Positions 51,100-62,770 are shown, counted from the stretch's first letter. The stretch is DNA of 64,000 nt from Pomphorhynchus laevis (GCA_012934845.2 WNNJ02002877.1:1-64000), one strand, 5' to 3'. Notes: generated by a model from the letters alone, not told the origin. A program made the numbers and translations.

Positions 51100-52765
51100 G
51101 TAAATCCCATAGATCTCCGCATTCTGTTTAATTCTAAACTTACGTCAATCCTTAATCACCTTCTGCCTATTAAACCCCAACGTTTTCAGTGCTTGCGCAA
51201 TGCTCCCTGGTTCAATTCCGACTGTTGTCTTTAAAAGCATCGACTCTGTCACTCTTTTCGTGTGTTTAATCCGTTTCTTAAACGTTCTCCAAACTCACTC
51301 ACTCAAAATCTCCGTGATTCATATCTTTCTTTTCGCCGTTCCAATCTCATTCTTATGTGAACTAAACGTACTATCTTTCGGCGAAATCAACTCAAGTCAT
51401 TTTTCAACTCTAAATCTCATTGGAAAATCTTAAACTTAATTCTGTCAAGATCACATACCTCTTGTAACATAAATCCTGATGAATTTTCTTCTTATCTACA
51501 ATCTAAGCTATCTAATCTACTTTCCCTACTACCCATAGCCCCCTTGTCACCTCTCTTCTCTTTGAATACTTCCCTCCCAGAGCTATTCCACCTTCTTCCA
51601 GTTTCGTCTGATTATGTTTTTCGGTTCTGCTGTCATTACCTAATAAAACCTGTCCTTCTGAATCAATTCCCACTCACTTGCTTAAAAATATCTGCTCATC
51701 TATCTCACCTTTCCTAACCATATTGTTCAACTCGTCAATCCGTATCCGCACACTTCCTTTCTAACTAGAAATACGCCACTGTTCGTCCTCTCCTCAAAAA
51801 GCAATCTCTCAATCCTTCACTACCATCTTCGTACCATCCAATCTCACTTCTCCCAACACTCTAAACTCCTTGAGCGTCTCGTTCTCAAGCAAGTTAATAC
51901 ATATCTCTTCTCCTCCAAATTATTTCCTCCCTTACAAGCCGCTTTTCGCTCTAATTACTCTACCGAAATTGCCTGTCTTAAAGTATATAGCGACATACTC
52001 ATCTCGCGCGATCAAAATTATGTAGTGTCATAGTTTATCTTGATCTTTCATCTGCTTTCGACATTGTCGATCACTCGATTCTTCTCCATCGTCTTCGTCA
52101 TGATTATGGAAATTCTACAATTATTCCTACCGTTGACAATCTCGTTTTCCTAGGCTTTCATTTCGACAACTGACTTTCACTTAAACCTTTCGTTAGAGAT
52201 AAAGTACGCTCATCTACCTTGATACTCCGCAACCTCCGTCAAATTCGTAGATTGATCGATTTCCCTTCATGCATGACTCTCACATCTGCTCTTATTTTCT
52301 CAAGACTTGATTACTGTCTTAGTCTATTTTCCAACTCACCTAAATCTACTCTTCTTCCTTTACAACGCATCATCAACGCTGCCGTCCGAGTTCTCCGTCT
52401 TCGTAGTTTTGATCACATATCCCACCATCTTGTTTCTCTCAATTGGCCTATTATTTATTGTCGTGTTCAAATTCGTCTTCTCATCATTTCTTTTCGCCTT
52501 GTAACCTATCATACCCCTTTATTTCTCAACCTTCCTTTTCTCGACAATTCTCTTCCTGTTTACTGTTCCTTGTGTTCCCGTAATTCCCTTCTTTTTCAAA
52601 TCCCAAACTGATCTACCTCTTTTGGCTTCCGCTCCTTCCTTATAGATGATCCTCTCTTGGAATCATCTACCCCTTCATATCAGCCCATCAGCATCAATGC
52701 CGTGTTTCAAACGCCAAATCCGATTTCATTTAAACAATTTAAAAAATTTATCTGTATGACTTTTG
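51100..52765 (+). mobile_element. CR1-like LINE, family A, degenerate copy
   Basis: From the endonuclease/RT linker through RT. Conserved stretches include LRQIRRLIDFPSCMTL, FSRLDYCLSLFSNSPKS and FLNLPFLDNSLPVYCSL (52219-52611). An internal deletion at about 52108 removes the motif B and C region. Many frameshifts. Confidence 0.88.
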
Positions 52766-52860
52766 CTGTGTCATCTTTACCATATAAATTAATAGTTTTA
52801 ATGCTTATGTCTAAATATATACCTTGTTTAGGTATACCTCATTTGATATTGTGATGATTT
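52766..52860 (-). mobile_element. PLE-1 RT scrap
   Basis: GTCATCTTTACCATATAAATTAATAG and ATATACCTTGTTTAGG match the minus-strand RT copies around residues 275-300. Confidence 0.5.
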
Positions 52861-53440
52861 ATATATTTTTCGGTTTGATCAAAATTATTTAATCTCAATA
52901 TTTTCCAATCTTAAATAATTTGAAATTTTTTAACATAACAATAATTTATTTTTCTATTTCGCTAGTTTCTGATGGCATCATCAGAAAAAGCATACCATTT
53001 GCACGGTTTGAACGTTTTTATATTACAAAAAATTTAAATATAAATGTAAAATATTTTGAGTTTAAAAATATTCAGGAACGATCAGGTAAAATTGAAATTT
53101 TTAATTTTTACCTGATCGTTACTGAATATTTAACAATACAGATCAAGATGGATATATTTCTTATTTTGAGATACATTGATTAGTATTCCAAAATCTTAAT
53201 TGCGGATACTTTATTTACGAAAAAATAGGTAAAAGTTAAATGACAAATTTGTCGTATTAGTTTCCAGCAAAATATTCAACCACCAAACTGTATATTGAAT
53301 GTCGAAATAAACTAAAGTAATATAATGTCAAAAGAATCTTAAGCTTATCAAAATCAAAAGTATTTAACTAAATTTCACATGAAATAGTTTTGAAATTTAT
53401 GCCAAAGCGTAATGGTCTCGGGAAAAACTACAGTATGATT
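52861..53440. other. No gene; one long hairpin
   Basis: 53067-53130 is a hairpin with arms AATATTCAGGAACGATCAGG and CCTGATCGTTACTGAATATT (one mismatch). The rest is AT-rich. Confidence 0.6.
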
Positions 53441-53443
53441 CAA

Positions 53444-53645
53444 TACTCGTTAGACTTGTGATCCAATGTGTACAAAAATAGGGGGTTTAGATATGAAGAC
53501 AGATCGCATAGATAAATATGGGACTCTGCGTGGATATAAGATACTACTCGTTAGACTTGTGATCCAATGTGTACAAAAATATTTGGTTTAGATATAAAGA
53601 CAGATCGCATACATAAAATATGGGACTCTGCGTGGATACATGTTC
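53444..53645. repeat. 101-bp tandem duplication
   Basis: ACTCGTTAGACTTGTGATCC through GGGACTCTGCGTGGATA occurs twice, 101 bp apart, with few differences. Confidence 0.85.
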
Positions 53646-53734
53646 AAGATTTAAGTTTAATAAATTAATCGTTCTGATTAAGTGTAAATTAAATCATGAT
53701 GCAGAGTTCAATACACTCTGCATCATATATTGTT

Positions 53735-54870
53735 TTAACGTGGCAGATGCGTGCAAACTGCCTGCTTACATGACCACTAACAAGAGACAGAACAGCAAAA
53801 GTCACAGATTAATTACTTAATTGTTGAAATGGAATTGGATATGGCGTTTAAAGTACGGCATTGAAGTTGATTAACGGATATGAATGGGCAGATGATTCCA
53901 CGAGAGAAGAGCATCTACTAGGAAGGAGCGGAAGCCAAAAGAGGTAGATCAGTTTGGGATTTGAAAAAGAAGGGAATTACGGGAACGCAAGGAACAGTAA
54001 ACAGGAAGAGAATTATCGAGAAAAGGAAGGATGAGAAATAAAGGGGTATGATAAGTTACAAGGCGAAAAGAAATGATGAGAAGACGAATTTGAACACGAC
54101 AATAAATTGTAGGCAAATCAAAGATGGTAGGATGTATGATCAAAACGACAAAGACAGAGGAGAATTCAAACGGCTGAGTTGACGATGCGTTGTAGGGGAA
54201 GAAGAGTAAATTTAGGTGAGTTGGAAAATAGACTAAGACAATAATCGAGTCTAGAAAAAAGGAGAGAATATATTAGAGTCATACAAGAAGGGAAATCGAT
54301 CAATCTACGAACTTGACGGAGGTTGCGGAGTATCAAGGTAGATGAGCGTACTTTATCTCTAACGAAAGGTTTAAGTGAAAGTCTGTTTTTTAAATGAAAG
54401 CCTAGGAAAACGAGATTGTCAACGGTTGGAATAATTGTAGAATTTAGTGATACGGAGGGAGGTTCTAAGCCGAGGCGTCGAGGTAGGATCCACATAATTT
54501 TGGATTTATCAGGATTCAGAGAAAGGCGAAGGGAAGAAATATGATTGGAAATTGAGACAAGACAGTCGGAAGCATAAACACTAAGATCATGAATACGATA
54601 ATAGGTGCATGAGCACAGATGAGAATGTCATCAGTATATTGCATAACATGAAAGTTAAATGTATGAGAAATCGAAGACAAATCACCGAGGAGAAGAGAGA
54701 AAAGCATAGGGCCTACTACTGAACCTTGTAGAACACCGGACTGGATGGAAGAAATATGCAAGATACGCCATATAATAATAGTGCTCATTACAATGCTATT
54801 AGTTATATCAGAGCTCATCACCGCATTACACTTTAAATATGGCGCATTCCGTAAGAACTGAATAGGCAAG
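53735..54870 (-). mobile_element. CR1-like LINE, family A, 5'-truncated copy
   Basis: 54166-54495 encodes MWILPRRLGLEPPSVSLNS and FLGFHLKNRLSLKPFVRDK. 54516-54869 carries GVLQGSVVGPMLFSLLLGDL and a changed motif C (MQYTDDILICAHA). 3' tail near 53735. Several frameshifts and an internal gap. Confidence 0.88.
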
Positions 54871-55377
54871 AAAAATATTACGAAAGAGAAATTAAATTAA
54901 TAAAGTATCAAAAAGTTAGCGAGATACTTATTTGTTATCGAGAATACGAAATACAGACTTGCATGGTTCGATTGCAACAGTGTGGGATCAGCTTTGTGAT
55001 AGATAATACCAACTAAGATATTTAGGGTTTGACACATATATATGGCCAGTTATGACACAATAGTCGTTAGTCTTGACATAGGGTGCTTAACACATTCGTA
55101 TTTATTACCTAAAAGTTCAGTTGTAAATACCACTTAAACAAAGATGGTCCAATCCCGTTTTTAATTGGCTAGTTCACCGCAAAAATAATTAAAATTAAAA
55201 TTTTCATCAATATGGAAAAGCAGCACTCCTCATTGCATCTTATATGGGTAAATTATTTTTAAACTCGGCTAAGCTGATACAATAAAGTGTTGTATTCTTA
55301 AGCATATTCCATAATCCGACGACTCGACTATCGAATTGGACAGTTCTTGATTTTCGTTACCCTATCTCTTCGCAGGG
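54871..55377. other. No gene seen
   Basis: Unassigned; no coding signal. Confidence 0.4.
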
Positions 55378-55659
55378 TCAGACCATGATCCCGGAGCACA
55401 TCCGATGAGCGCAGATGAATGTACCCTCGAACAAGATGATTCGATTGATTGGAAATTTGCCAAACCACACACATATCGATGTAGTGGAAGGTGTACCTAT
55501 GGTACCAAGCCGGAGCACTTTTAGTCTTTCAATGTATGACAATGATTTCAACATTGGTGCTAGCTTGATTGCTTTATGAAGTACTCTATCTGAAAGAATA
55601 TGTTCTATTGAATTATGGGAGTACACACGGAGCAGCATACATAAGTTAACACAACACAT
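55378..55659 (-). mobile_element. CR1-group LINE C-terminus scrap
   Basis: 93 codons: RVLHKAIKLAPMLKSLSYI then ERLKVLRLGTI, the (Q)RATKLxPxLxxLSYxxRLxxLxLxxL signature that follows the RT in CR1-group LINEs. Confidence 0.55.
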
Positions 55660-55840
55660 GGGCGAAAATTAGAGGGCGAAGTGCAATCAAGTGAGGTGTG
55701 ACGAAAGTGTGTCTAATCAGACTAATCATTTTATAACCATTAGCACACACATGTTCATTAATTATACAATAATTTATTTAACGTGGCAAATGCGTGCAAA
55801 ATGCACGCTTAAATGACCACTAACAAACAAAAAAAGAACA

Positions 55841-58738
55841 TCAAAGGTCACAGAATTGGATTTGGCGTTTGAAGTACGGCATAGATGTTGATTGGCGGAT
55901 ATGAATAGGCAGTTGATTCCACAAGAGAGGAGCAGCCACAACGAAGGAGCGGAAGCCAAAAGAGGTAGAGTAGATTGGTACATGTAAAAGAAGGGAATTA
56001 CGGGAACACAGAGCACAATACACAGTACGAGAATTGTCGAGAAAAGGAAGGTTGAGAAATGAAGGGGTATGAGAAGTTATAAGGCGAAAAGCAATGATAA
56101 GAAGACGAATTTGAACACGACAATAAATGGTAGGCCAATCAAGAGAAACAAGATAGTGGGATGTATGATCAAAACGACGAAGACGGAGGAGAACTCGGAC
56201 GGCAGCGTTGATGATGCGTTGTAAAGGAAGAAGAGTGGATTTAGGTGAGTTGGAAAATAGACTAAGACAGTAATCAAGTCTTGAGAAAAGAAGAGAAGAT
56301 ATGAGAGTCATACAAGAAGGGAAATCGATCAATCTACGAACTTGACGGAGATTGCGGAGTATCAAGGTAGATGAGCGTACTTTATCACTAACGAAAGGTT
56401 TAAGTGAAAGTCGGTTGTCGAAATGAAAGCCTAGGAAAACGAGATTATCAACGATAGGAAGAATTGTAGAATTTAATGATACGGAAGGAGGTTCTACGCC
56501 GAAGCGTCGAGGTAGGATCCACATAATTTTAGATTTATCAGGATTCAGAGAAAGGCGAAGGGAAGAAAGATGATTGGAAATTGAGACAAGACAGCTGGAA
56601 ACAGAAACACTAAGATCATGAATACGATAAGCAGGTGCGTGAGCATAGATGAGAATGTCATCAGCATATTGCATAACATGGAAGTTAAATTTATGTGAAA
56701 TCGAAGACAAGTCACCGAGAAGAAAAGAGAAAAGCATAGGGCCTAATACGGAGCCTTGTGGAACACCGGTCGGGATGGATGAAGGATGGGAGAGAGAAGA
56801 GTTAGAATAGACGCGAAATGTACGGTTTGATAGATATGAAGAAAACCATGATACAGTGGGTAAAGAGAAGCCATAATCATGACGAAGGCGATGGAGAAGA
56901 ATCGAGTGATCGACGATGTCAAAAGCAGACGATAGATCAAGAGAAACTATGACACTACATAATTTATGATCGCGCGAGATGAGTAAGTCATTATAAACTT
57001 TAAGACAGGCAATTTCAGTAGAGTGATTAGAGCGAAAAGCGGCTTGGAAGGGAGGAAACAAGTTAGAGGAAAAGAGATATGTATTAACTTGCTTGAGAAC
57101 GAGACGCTCAAGGAGTTTAGAGAGGGTTGGGAGAAGTGAGATTGGACGGTACGAAGATGGTAGTGAGGAGTCGAGAGATTGCTTTTTGATGAGAGGACGA
57201 ACAGTGGCGCATTTCCAGATGGAAGGAAATGTACGGCTACGGATGGACGAGTTGAACAATGTGGTTAGGAAGGGTAAGATAGAGGAGCAGATATTTTTAA
57301 GCAAGTGAGTGGGAATTGGGTCAGAAGGAGAGGTTTTATTAGGTAATGACAGCAGAACCGAAGAAACTTCATCAGACGAAACGGGAAGAAGGTGGAATAG
57401 TTCTGGGAGGGAAGTATTTAAAGAGAAGAGTGGATACAAGGGGGCTACGGGTAGTAGGGAAAGTAAATTAGATAGCTTAGTTTGTAGATAAGAAGAAAAT
57501 TCATCAGGATTTATATTACAAGGGGTAGATGATCGTGAAAGAATTGAGTTTAAGATTTTCCAATGAGATTTAGAGTTGGAAGATGACTCGAGTTGATTTC
57601 GCCAAAAGATAGTACGTTTAGTACGTATAAGAATAAGATGTGAACGGCGTAGAGAAAAGTAGGAATCACGGAGATTTGGAGGGAGTGAGTTGGGAGAACG
57701 TTTAAGAAAACGATTATACACACGAAAAGAGTGACGGAGTCGACGCTTAGAAAGACTACAGTCAGAATCGAACCAGGGAGCATGGCGCAAGCGCTGAGAA
57801 CGTCGGAGTCGACTAGGCAGAAGTTTATTGATGATAGACATAAGTTCAGAATTAAACAGAATGCAGAGATCATCGGGAGAGAGATAGTTAAGAGAAAGTG
57901 AAAATAGTGAAGAATTGAGTAAGGCTGCGCAGAGAATATAGATATCGAGAAGTTTCCAGGGTCGACTTGGTGTGGATAATGGTAAAGGCGGAGAAGGAGG
58001 ATGGGGACGAGTAAGAGTAAGAGTGACAAGGAAATGATCGGACAAACCAGGATCAGTAATTGACAAGGAAGTATAGTCATTGAAGCAGATAGGGACAGCA
58101 ATGATGTCGAGAGCACCGCCGAGAATATGAGTTGGGCTTGTTGAAAGTAATTTATAGTTAAAATCAGAAAAAAGATTAGTTAAAGTGATAGAGTCAGAGT
58201 CAGACGGGCGATCAAGACGAATGTTAAAGTCACCGAGAACAAAAGAAGGAGTATAAGACAAGGAACAGTGAGACATAAGATCTGCAAGGTCGTTAAAGAA
58301 GATACGTGAGGGGGTAACTGAACCTGGACGGTATACAATCACAAGTTCCAGAGGGAAAGGAGTTGATAATCTGCATATGAGTAATTCGAACGAGGTGTAA
58401 CGGATGTTAACGTTAATTTTACGTAAAGACATTGGGTGACGAGCAATGGCAACTATACCGCCATGGTTAAAATCAGTAGATGTATGAGAGGCAATTGGAC
58501 GAGCTGATTCAACTAAAGAACAACCAGAGCGACATAGACGACGAATAGCAAGATCGTCGGAGTCACAATGCCAGGATTCGGTAATGCAGAGAATATCGAT
58601 AGATAATTGATCGAAGATATCAAGGAGCATATCAGCTTTATGAAGAATGCAGCGAGTGTTGAATAGACTAAGACGAAAAGTATGCTTAGGAGCGAGATCG
58701 ACTAGCGAAGAAGACAAGGGGGAGAGATGGGACGCCAT
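55841..58738 (-). CDS. LINE family A ORF2 (endonuclease and reverse transcriptase)
   Basis: 965 codons. EEP endonuclease: RLSLFNTRCILHKADML (about residues 22-38), CITESWH (Glu), YRPGSVTP, LGDFNIRLD (Asp, Asn), GLSDHFLVTL (Asp, His). RT: SYRPISLLPTLSKLLERLV, FQAAFRSNHSTEIACL, SLDLSSAFDIVDHSILL (motif A), GVPQGSVLGPMLFSFLLGDL (motif B), MQYADDILIYAHAPAY (motif C), LNPDKSKIMWILP, LGFHFDNRLSL. The combination is typical of the CR1/L2 group. No RNase H. The first 37 bases overlap the end of ORF1 in another frame. Confidence 0.95.
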   Translation of the reverse strand: MASHLSPLSSSLVDLAPKHTFRLSLFNTRCILHKADMLLDIFDQLSIDILCITESWHCDSDDLAIRRLCRSGCSLVESARPIASHTSTDFNHGGIVAIARHPMSLRKINVNIRYTSFELLICRLSTPFPLELVIVYRPGSVTPSRIFFNDLADLMSHCSLSYTPSFVLGDFNIRLDRPSDSDSITLTNLFSDFNYKLLSTSPTHILGGALDIIAVPICFNDYTSLSITDPGLSDHFLVTLTLTRPHPPSPPLPLSTPSRPWKLLDIYILCAALLNSSLFSLSLNYLSPDDLCILFNSELMSIINKLLPSRLRRSQRLRHAPWFDSDCSLSKRRLRHSFRVYNRFLKRSPNSLPPNLRDSYFSLRRSHLILIRTKRTIFWRNQLESSSNSKSHWKILNSILSRSSTPCNINPDEFSSYLQTKLSNLLSLLPVAPLYPLFSLNTSLPELFHLLPVSSDEVSSVLLSLPNKTSPSDPIPTHLLKNICSSILPFLTTLFNSSIRSRTFPSIWKCATVRPLIKKQSLDSSLPSSYRPISLLPTLSKLLERLVLKQVNTYLFSSNLFPPFQAAFRSNHSTEIACLKVYNDLLISRDHKLCSVIVSLDLSSAFDIVDHSILLHRLRHDYGFSLPTVSWFSSYLSNRTFRVYSNSSLSHPSSIPTGVPQGSVLGPMLFSFLLGDLSSISHKFNFHVMQYADDILIYAHAPAYRIHDLSVSVSSCLVSISNHLSSLRLSLNPDKSKIMWILPRRFGVEPPSVSLNSTILPIVDNLVFLGFHFDNRLSLKPFVSDKVRSSTLILRNLRQVRRLIDFPSCMTLISSLLFSRLDYCLSLFSNSPKSTLLPLQRIINAAVRVLLRLRRFDHTSHYLVSLDWPTIYCRVQIRLLIIAFRLITSHTPSFLNLPFLDNSRTVYCALCSRNSLLLHVPIYSTSFGFRSFVVAAPLLWNQLPIHIRQSTSMPYFKRQIQFCDL

Positions 58739-59913
58739 CGAATTTTTGGCCTTGTGTGTACAACGTGAAAATTTCCATTGATTTGACGTATAGATAAGGA
58801 TGACTCGCCGTTTGTTTCACGTCGATGTTTCTCAATGCGAGCTAAATTGAGCTGGGCAATATCAGAAGGGGAGCGGTCAGGAAAGATACGACTAGTAGAC
58901 GAAGTGGTAAGAAGTTTAAAACGTTGGGAAAGTACCAAGGATGCATGTGAACTATGTCGGAAAACAATTTTTAGGAGTGGAGGACTGAGATGATTGGATT
59001 TAGTGGATTTGTTTAAACGGATCAAAGATACAGGAGCGATATTATTGAAGAGGGATGGATTATTATCAGGAAGAATGGTTGCTAGGATAGACCTGAAAGC
59101 AGATACATCATCATCGAGGCGACATTGAGGAGAAGCAGATTCGGAAACCTTTAAATTAGATATGATAATGCATCGATCGCGCGAAGGAAAACGATTACGT
59201 AGTGGTGGACGGAAAGACCTGGTAGCAGTAGAGGCAGAAGAGCAGATAAACGTGGGAATGACAGGGGTGCTAAGTGAAGATTTAAGATAGTTTGGAGCAT
59301 GTGTGACAGGAGTGGAGTGTTGAATCGGTTGATCGGAGATGTTACTGGAGATGATTTTGACGGAAGGATGTAAATTATTGATAGGTGATACGGTTGGAGC
59401 ATGTGTGACAGAAGTGGATTGTTGAATAGGTTGAACGGAGATGTTACTGGAGATAATTTTGACAGAAGGATGTAAATTATTGAGAAGTGATACGGTAGAG
59501 GTAGAGTAAGGAGTACGTGAAGAGAAGAAAGAAGTATGAGATGTATTTAGATGTGGGGATGAATAGGAAAAATGAGGTACGAGATGAAGGCCTTTACTGT
59601 TTGCATTGTTAGGAAGATGAAGATTATGGGAAGTTTTATCCGTAGTTAAAAGAGGAGTGTGTGAGAGAGAAGTTTCAAGAACGGGTTTCATAGATAACGA
59701 AGGAGTTAGTAAGCAAACGGATGACGACGATAGATTGGAAGATATGTTGTCGTTTGTTGATGTTCCACGTATAACAGCGGTCTGAGTCGACTGAGAGATA
59801 TCAAGTTTATTTATTGAGCACAAATCTGTTTTGTTAGCGTTCAGAACGTCTCCACCGTTTGAGTGGTCATTCTTCATTAGCTTAACTACAAGGCAGCACA
59901 ACAGAAGCCGCAA
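58702..59913 (-). CDS. LINE family A ORF1, main part
   Basis: 403 codons. Ser/Thr/Pro-rich middle with a tandem duplication of about 36 residues (NNLHPSVKIISSNISVQPI, then NNLHPSVKIISSNISDQPI). The C-terminal third is RRM-like (CIIISNLKVSESASPQCR ... LLKIVFRHSSHASLVL) with a basic end (LARIEKHRRETNG, PKIRWRPISP). Likely RNA-binding ORF1 protein. Confidence 0.75.
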   Translation of the reverse strand: MRLLLCCLVVKLMKNDHSNGGDVLNANKTDLCSINKLDISQSTQTAVIRGTSTNDNISSNLSSSSVCLLTPSLSMKPVLETSLSHTPLLTTDKTSHNLHLPNNANSKGLHLVPHFSYSSPHLNTSHTSFFSSRTPYSTSTVSLLNNLHPSVKIISSNISVQPIQQSTSVTHAPTVSPINNLHPSVKIISSNISDQPIQHSTPVTHAPNYLKSSLSTPVIPTFICSSASTATRSFRPPLRNRFPSRDRCIIISNLKVSESASPQCRLDDDVSAFRSILATILPDNNPSLFNNIAPVSLIRLNKSTKSNHLSPPLLKIVFRHSSHASLVLSQRFKLLTTSSTSRIFPDRSPSDIAQLNLARIEKHRRETNGESSLSIRQINGNFHVVHTRPKIRWRPISPPCLLR

Positions 59914-60077
59914 AGGAAATTCCGATTTAAAACGTTGTCCTCGTCAGTGAAAGGAATGGCAACGTGAGTCCAAACATTGCAGTTCTTGTTGTCGCATCCA
60001 ATTTGCTTTTCGATGTAAGCTTCCTTGACGGACTTGAGTTGCTGGCCGACATTTTTAGTTAGCTTTCTCTTTGCCAT
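59886..60077 (-). CDS. LINE family A ORF1, N-terminal zinc-finger part
   Basis: 63 codons starting MAKRKLTKNVGQQLKSV, with a Cys cluster CDNKNCNVWTHVAI ... FLCGFC, as in the PHD-like fingers at the start of CR1 ORF1 proteins. It overlaps the next frame by 28 bp, so ORF1 is split by one frameshift here or the two parts are separate ORFs. Confidence 0.6.
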   Translation of the reverse strand: MAKRKLTKNVGQQLKSVKEAYIEKQIGCDNKNCNVWTHVAIPFTDEDNVLNRNFLCGFCCAAL

Positions 60078-60149
60078 AATAAAATATTAATTAGTTAGTT
60101 ATAATCAAGAATGTTTAAACTCCGTTAGTCTGCAAGTCGTTAGTTGTAA

Positions 60150-60245
60150 GTAGCGAGCGGATGTCGTCGATGGTTGTCGATGGTTGTCGATAATTGTCAA
60201 GCGGATGGTTGTCGTTAGTTGTCGTCGAAGGTTGTCGTCGAAGAT
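60150..60245. repeat. Short GTTGTCG-rich minisatellite in LINE 5' region
   Basis: Repeated ATGGTTGTCG and AGTTGTCG words in the 5' untranslated part of family A; such clusters are common in LINE promoters. Confidence 0.6.
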
Positions 60246-60390
60246 TGTAGTTTGATTGTTTTACAATCTTGGTGGACAAGATTTTCCGCGAGCGAAACGA
60301 GCGTAACTGAAATCTGGAACTGAAATTTGTAACTGAAATTGTATGTTTATTAGAAACCAAACTTCTTTTCAAAAAGTTTGGTTTCATTAT

Positions 60391-61170
60391 GTGTGTCAGT
60401 ACTCAAATCATTGCTTATCTACACTCCCACGTCTTATGGTTGTCAACGCGTTATATATCACTGCCTTGATAGTATAAACAGGTAATGATTGACATTGAGC
60501 AATTCCGAAAAAATACGTAAATGTTTGCATTTTGATATATTCACGGCTAACTTATTGAGAACAGACCACTTTCTGACTTAACCAATGTCCCGTTGGTTCA
60601 TCGACCATCCTCGATGATCTTACATAACGTAGCGGATAGCATATCACAGGATAATCACATGTGTTGTACAACGTTCAACTCAAAATTCTTATTGAATATT
60701 AGCGAAGCGATTACCTATCGGGTTCACAATAACTACAAACACAAAATTACAATAATACGGTTTACAAAATTATGAATTCTTTAAAAATATTCGTAGAATA
60801 TGTATTGAAAATTCACAGGTATTAAACGTGACTTTAATGATTTTGTATGCCACATTTGACTGGAAATTATAAATTTACGAGTTTTGTTTAAACATAAAAT
60901 CGACACTGACGTTAAGGCGGTGCAATGCCGTTTAGTCTTTTTTCTTCAGCGTTTATTCCGGTTCGTTACGGAGTCCGACTGTGGCCGTACCATTGTAGTC
61001 ACCCTTCGCGAAGTTCATTGAGGCAGCATTTCATAATGTTGATGCGAAGGTTTTGTTTTTATTTTACGACTGGCTTGTCACGAAGTCTATCGCTAACCCT
61101 CCTCCTTTCTCAGCACAGGCTTGGGACCGGCAATGACAGAGTTCGATGCAATGTCTTTCAGTAATTACAT
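60391..61170. other. Unassigned, possibly repeat-derived
   Basis: 60930-61140 is GC-richer and has frames on both strands (minus strand NFAKGDYNGTATVGLRNEPE). It may be a fragment of another interspersed element. No gene is supported. Confidence 0.3.
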
Positions 61171-61172
61171 AT

Positions 61173-62462
61173 TATTATTATTATTCTTACAAGGCTTAGC
61201 CATAAGGCTATTTTGCCTGATCACAGTTAAAAAAAACGATAAAACTAAAAAATAAGAAATGAAGAAAAAGATGTCAACAAGCAAAAAAATAAAAATCACT
61301 GCAAATATGTCCATGACTCGTTTCTCGTCTTCTTGATGATCCATGTCTTTAATAATTTTTTGAACAAATGCAGACTCCGGGCGGAAGCAATTTCCTCAGG
61401 CAGAGAATTCCAAATATTAAGTACCCTGTGCGACAGTCTCCAACATTTTGGATACCTACCATGCCTTGTTTTATAGACAGTTTTGCTGTGACCTCTCAAA
61501 ATCGATGAACGTAATGTGATCGAACCACTCGGATAACCGTCCAACCGGTGTACAAGTGCATACATTCCTATTAAGTCAAGAAACAAAAATCGTGATGACA
61601 TCGGTTGAATTCTTAGCAAATCTAATCGAGATGCGTAATCCACTCTCGCATTCGAACATAAACGAGAACCTCGCCTTAGGACTGACTCAATATCTGTCCT
61701 TTCTTGTTTGATGACCGGGAAAGAAGCCTGAATTGCATACTCTAAATGCGGACGAACCAACGTGTTAAACAAATTTCTAAAGACATTCGTAGTAATCTTA
61801 AGGAATGAGTTATTTACAATATATAGAGCACGAGTAGCGCTTTTTATTGCTCTTTCACTATTAAGTTTAGTTTTTAATTATGCCTGCACGATAATTCCTA
61901 AATTCCTATGATGTGATACTTCAGTGAGAAGAACATCTCCGATATGATATGTAAAATTACTGGATTTTTTACCCATCCTCATAAGTATACACTTATCAAC
62001 GTTAAGATGTAATCCAGTAGAGCGGCACCAATCATGAACGTGATCCAAGTCTGCCTGTAAAGAATTACAGTCATCAATATCTCGTATAGCAGTCCAAATT
62101 TTAAGATCATCAGCGAATGCCAAGTGAGAGTTCTCAATACGTAAGAGTAAATCGTTAAGGAACGTGATGAATAATAGAGGACCTAATGCAGAACACTGAG
62201 GGACACCTGTCGACATACTTCTTTACGCAGATAAAGAATCACTAACTCTTACCTTAAACGTACGCAATGAAAGAAAATTTTCAATCCAAGAGCAGATTAC
62301 ACGAGGGACGCCGTAGTGAATTAAGAGTGACACAAGACCTTTATGTGGAACACGATCAAACCCTTTCGAAAAATCTAGAAATACAACGTCGAGACAAAGT
62401 CCTGATATTTGGTAGTGAACAACAGAGTGACCAATTCAACGAATTATTTGATTGCATCATAT
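61173..62462 (-). mobile_element. CR1-group LINE (FADDLKIW type), 5'-truncated
   Basis: RT from a motif A region (FLDFSKGFDRVPHKGLV-like, about 62340-62400) through GVPQCSALGPLLFITFLNDL and HLAFADDLKIWTAIRDIDD (61878-62216) to the post-RT part (61296-61772: FNTLVRPHLEYAIQASFPV, LSHRVLNIWNSLPEEIAS). Ends in an ATTATTATTATT tail (61173-61190). About two frame breaks. Confidence 0.88.
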
Positions 62463-62569
62463 AATTTATACATGACGAATAATCATGGTGATTGATTATT
62501 ATGAATGACTGAATATTTTTGTTTAAAAATATGAATACCTACATTGCAAATCAACCTTCCTGTCAATTC

Positions 62570-62770
62570 AGCTAAGAGACGAAAAGTTACGAGAATGAGG
62601 CAGAGTTAGATGCGGATGTGGATGGTAGACCAAGAAATGTGGATGTGTGGTCAAAGCGACGGAAACGTAGCAGCACACGAACGGTGACTTTGATTAGGCG
62701 TTGTAGGGGTAATATGATTACCCCTACAACGCGGGGTAGAGACATTTTAGTCTTCATTTTATGAAGACTA
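62570..62770 (-). mobile_element. Family B LINE scrap ending in a fold-back
   Basis: Matches 63180-63350 in minus orientation. At 62700-62730 GTTGTAGGGGTAAT is followed directly by its reverse complement, so the fragment ends in a small palindrome. Confidence 0.65.

Larger units (their letters stand above)
55765..60390 (-). mobile_element. Near full-length CR1-like LINE (family A)
   Basis: 4.6 kb: 5' region with a short repeat cluster (60150-60245), ORF1 (frames 59886-60077 and 58702-59913), ORF2 (55841-58738), 3' hairpin (55792-55808) and TTAAATAAAT tail. ORF2 is uninterrupted, so this looks like a recently active copy and is the reference for the degenerate ones at 23455, 51100 and 53735. 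Confidence 0.92.

Noticed and set aside
57093-57491. Plus-strand ORFs inside LINE family A
   Set aside because: Antisense shadows of the 965-codon ORF2.
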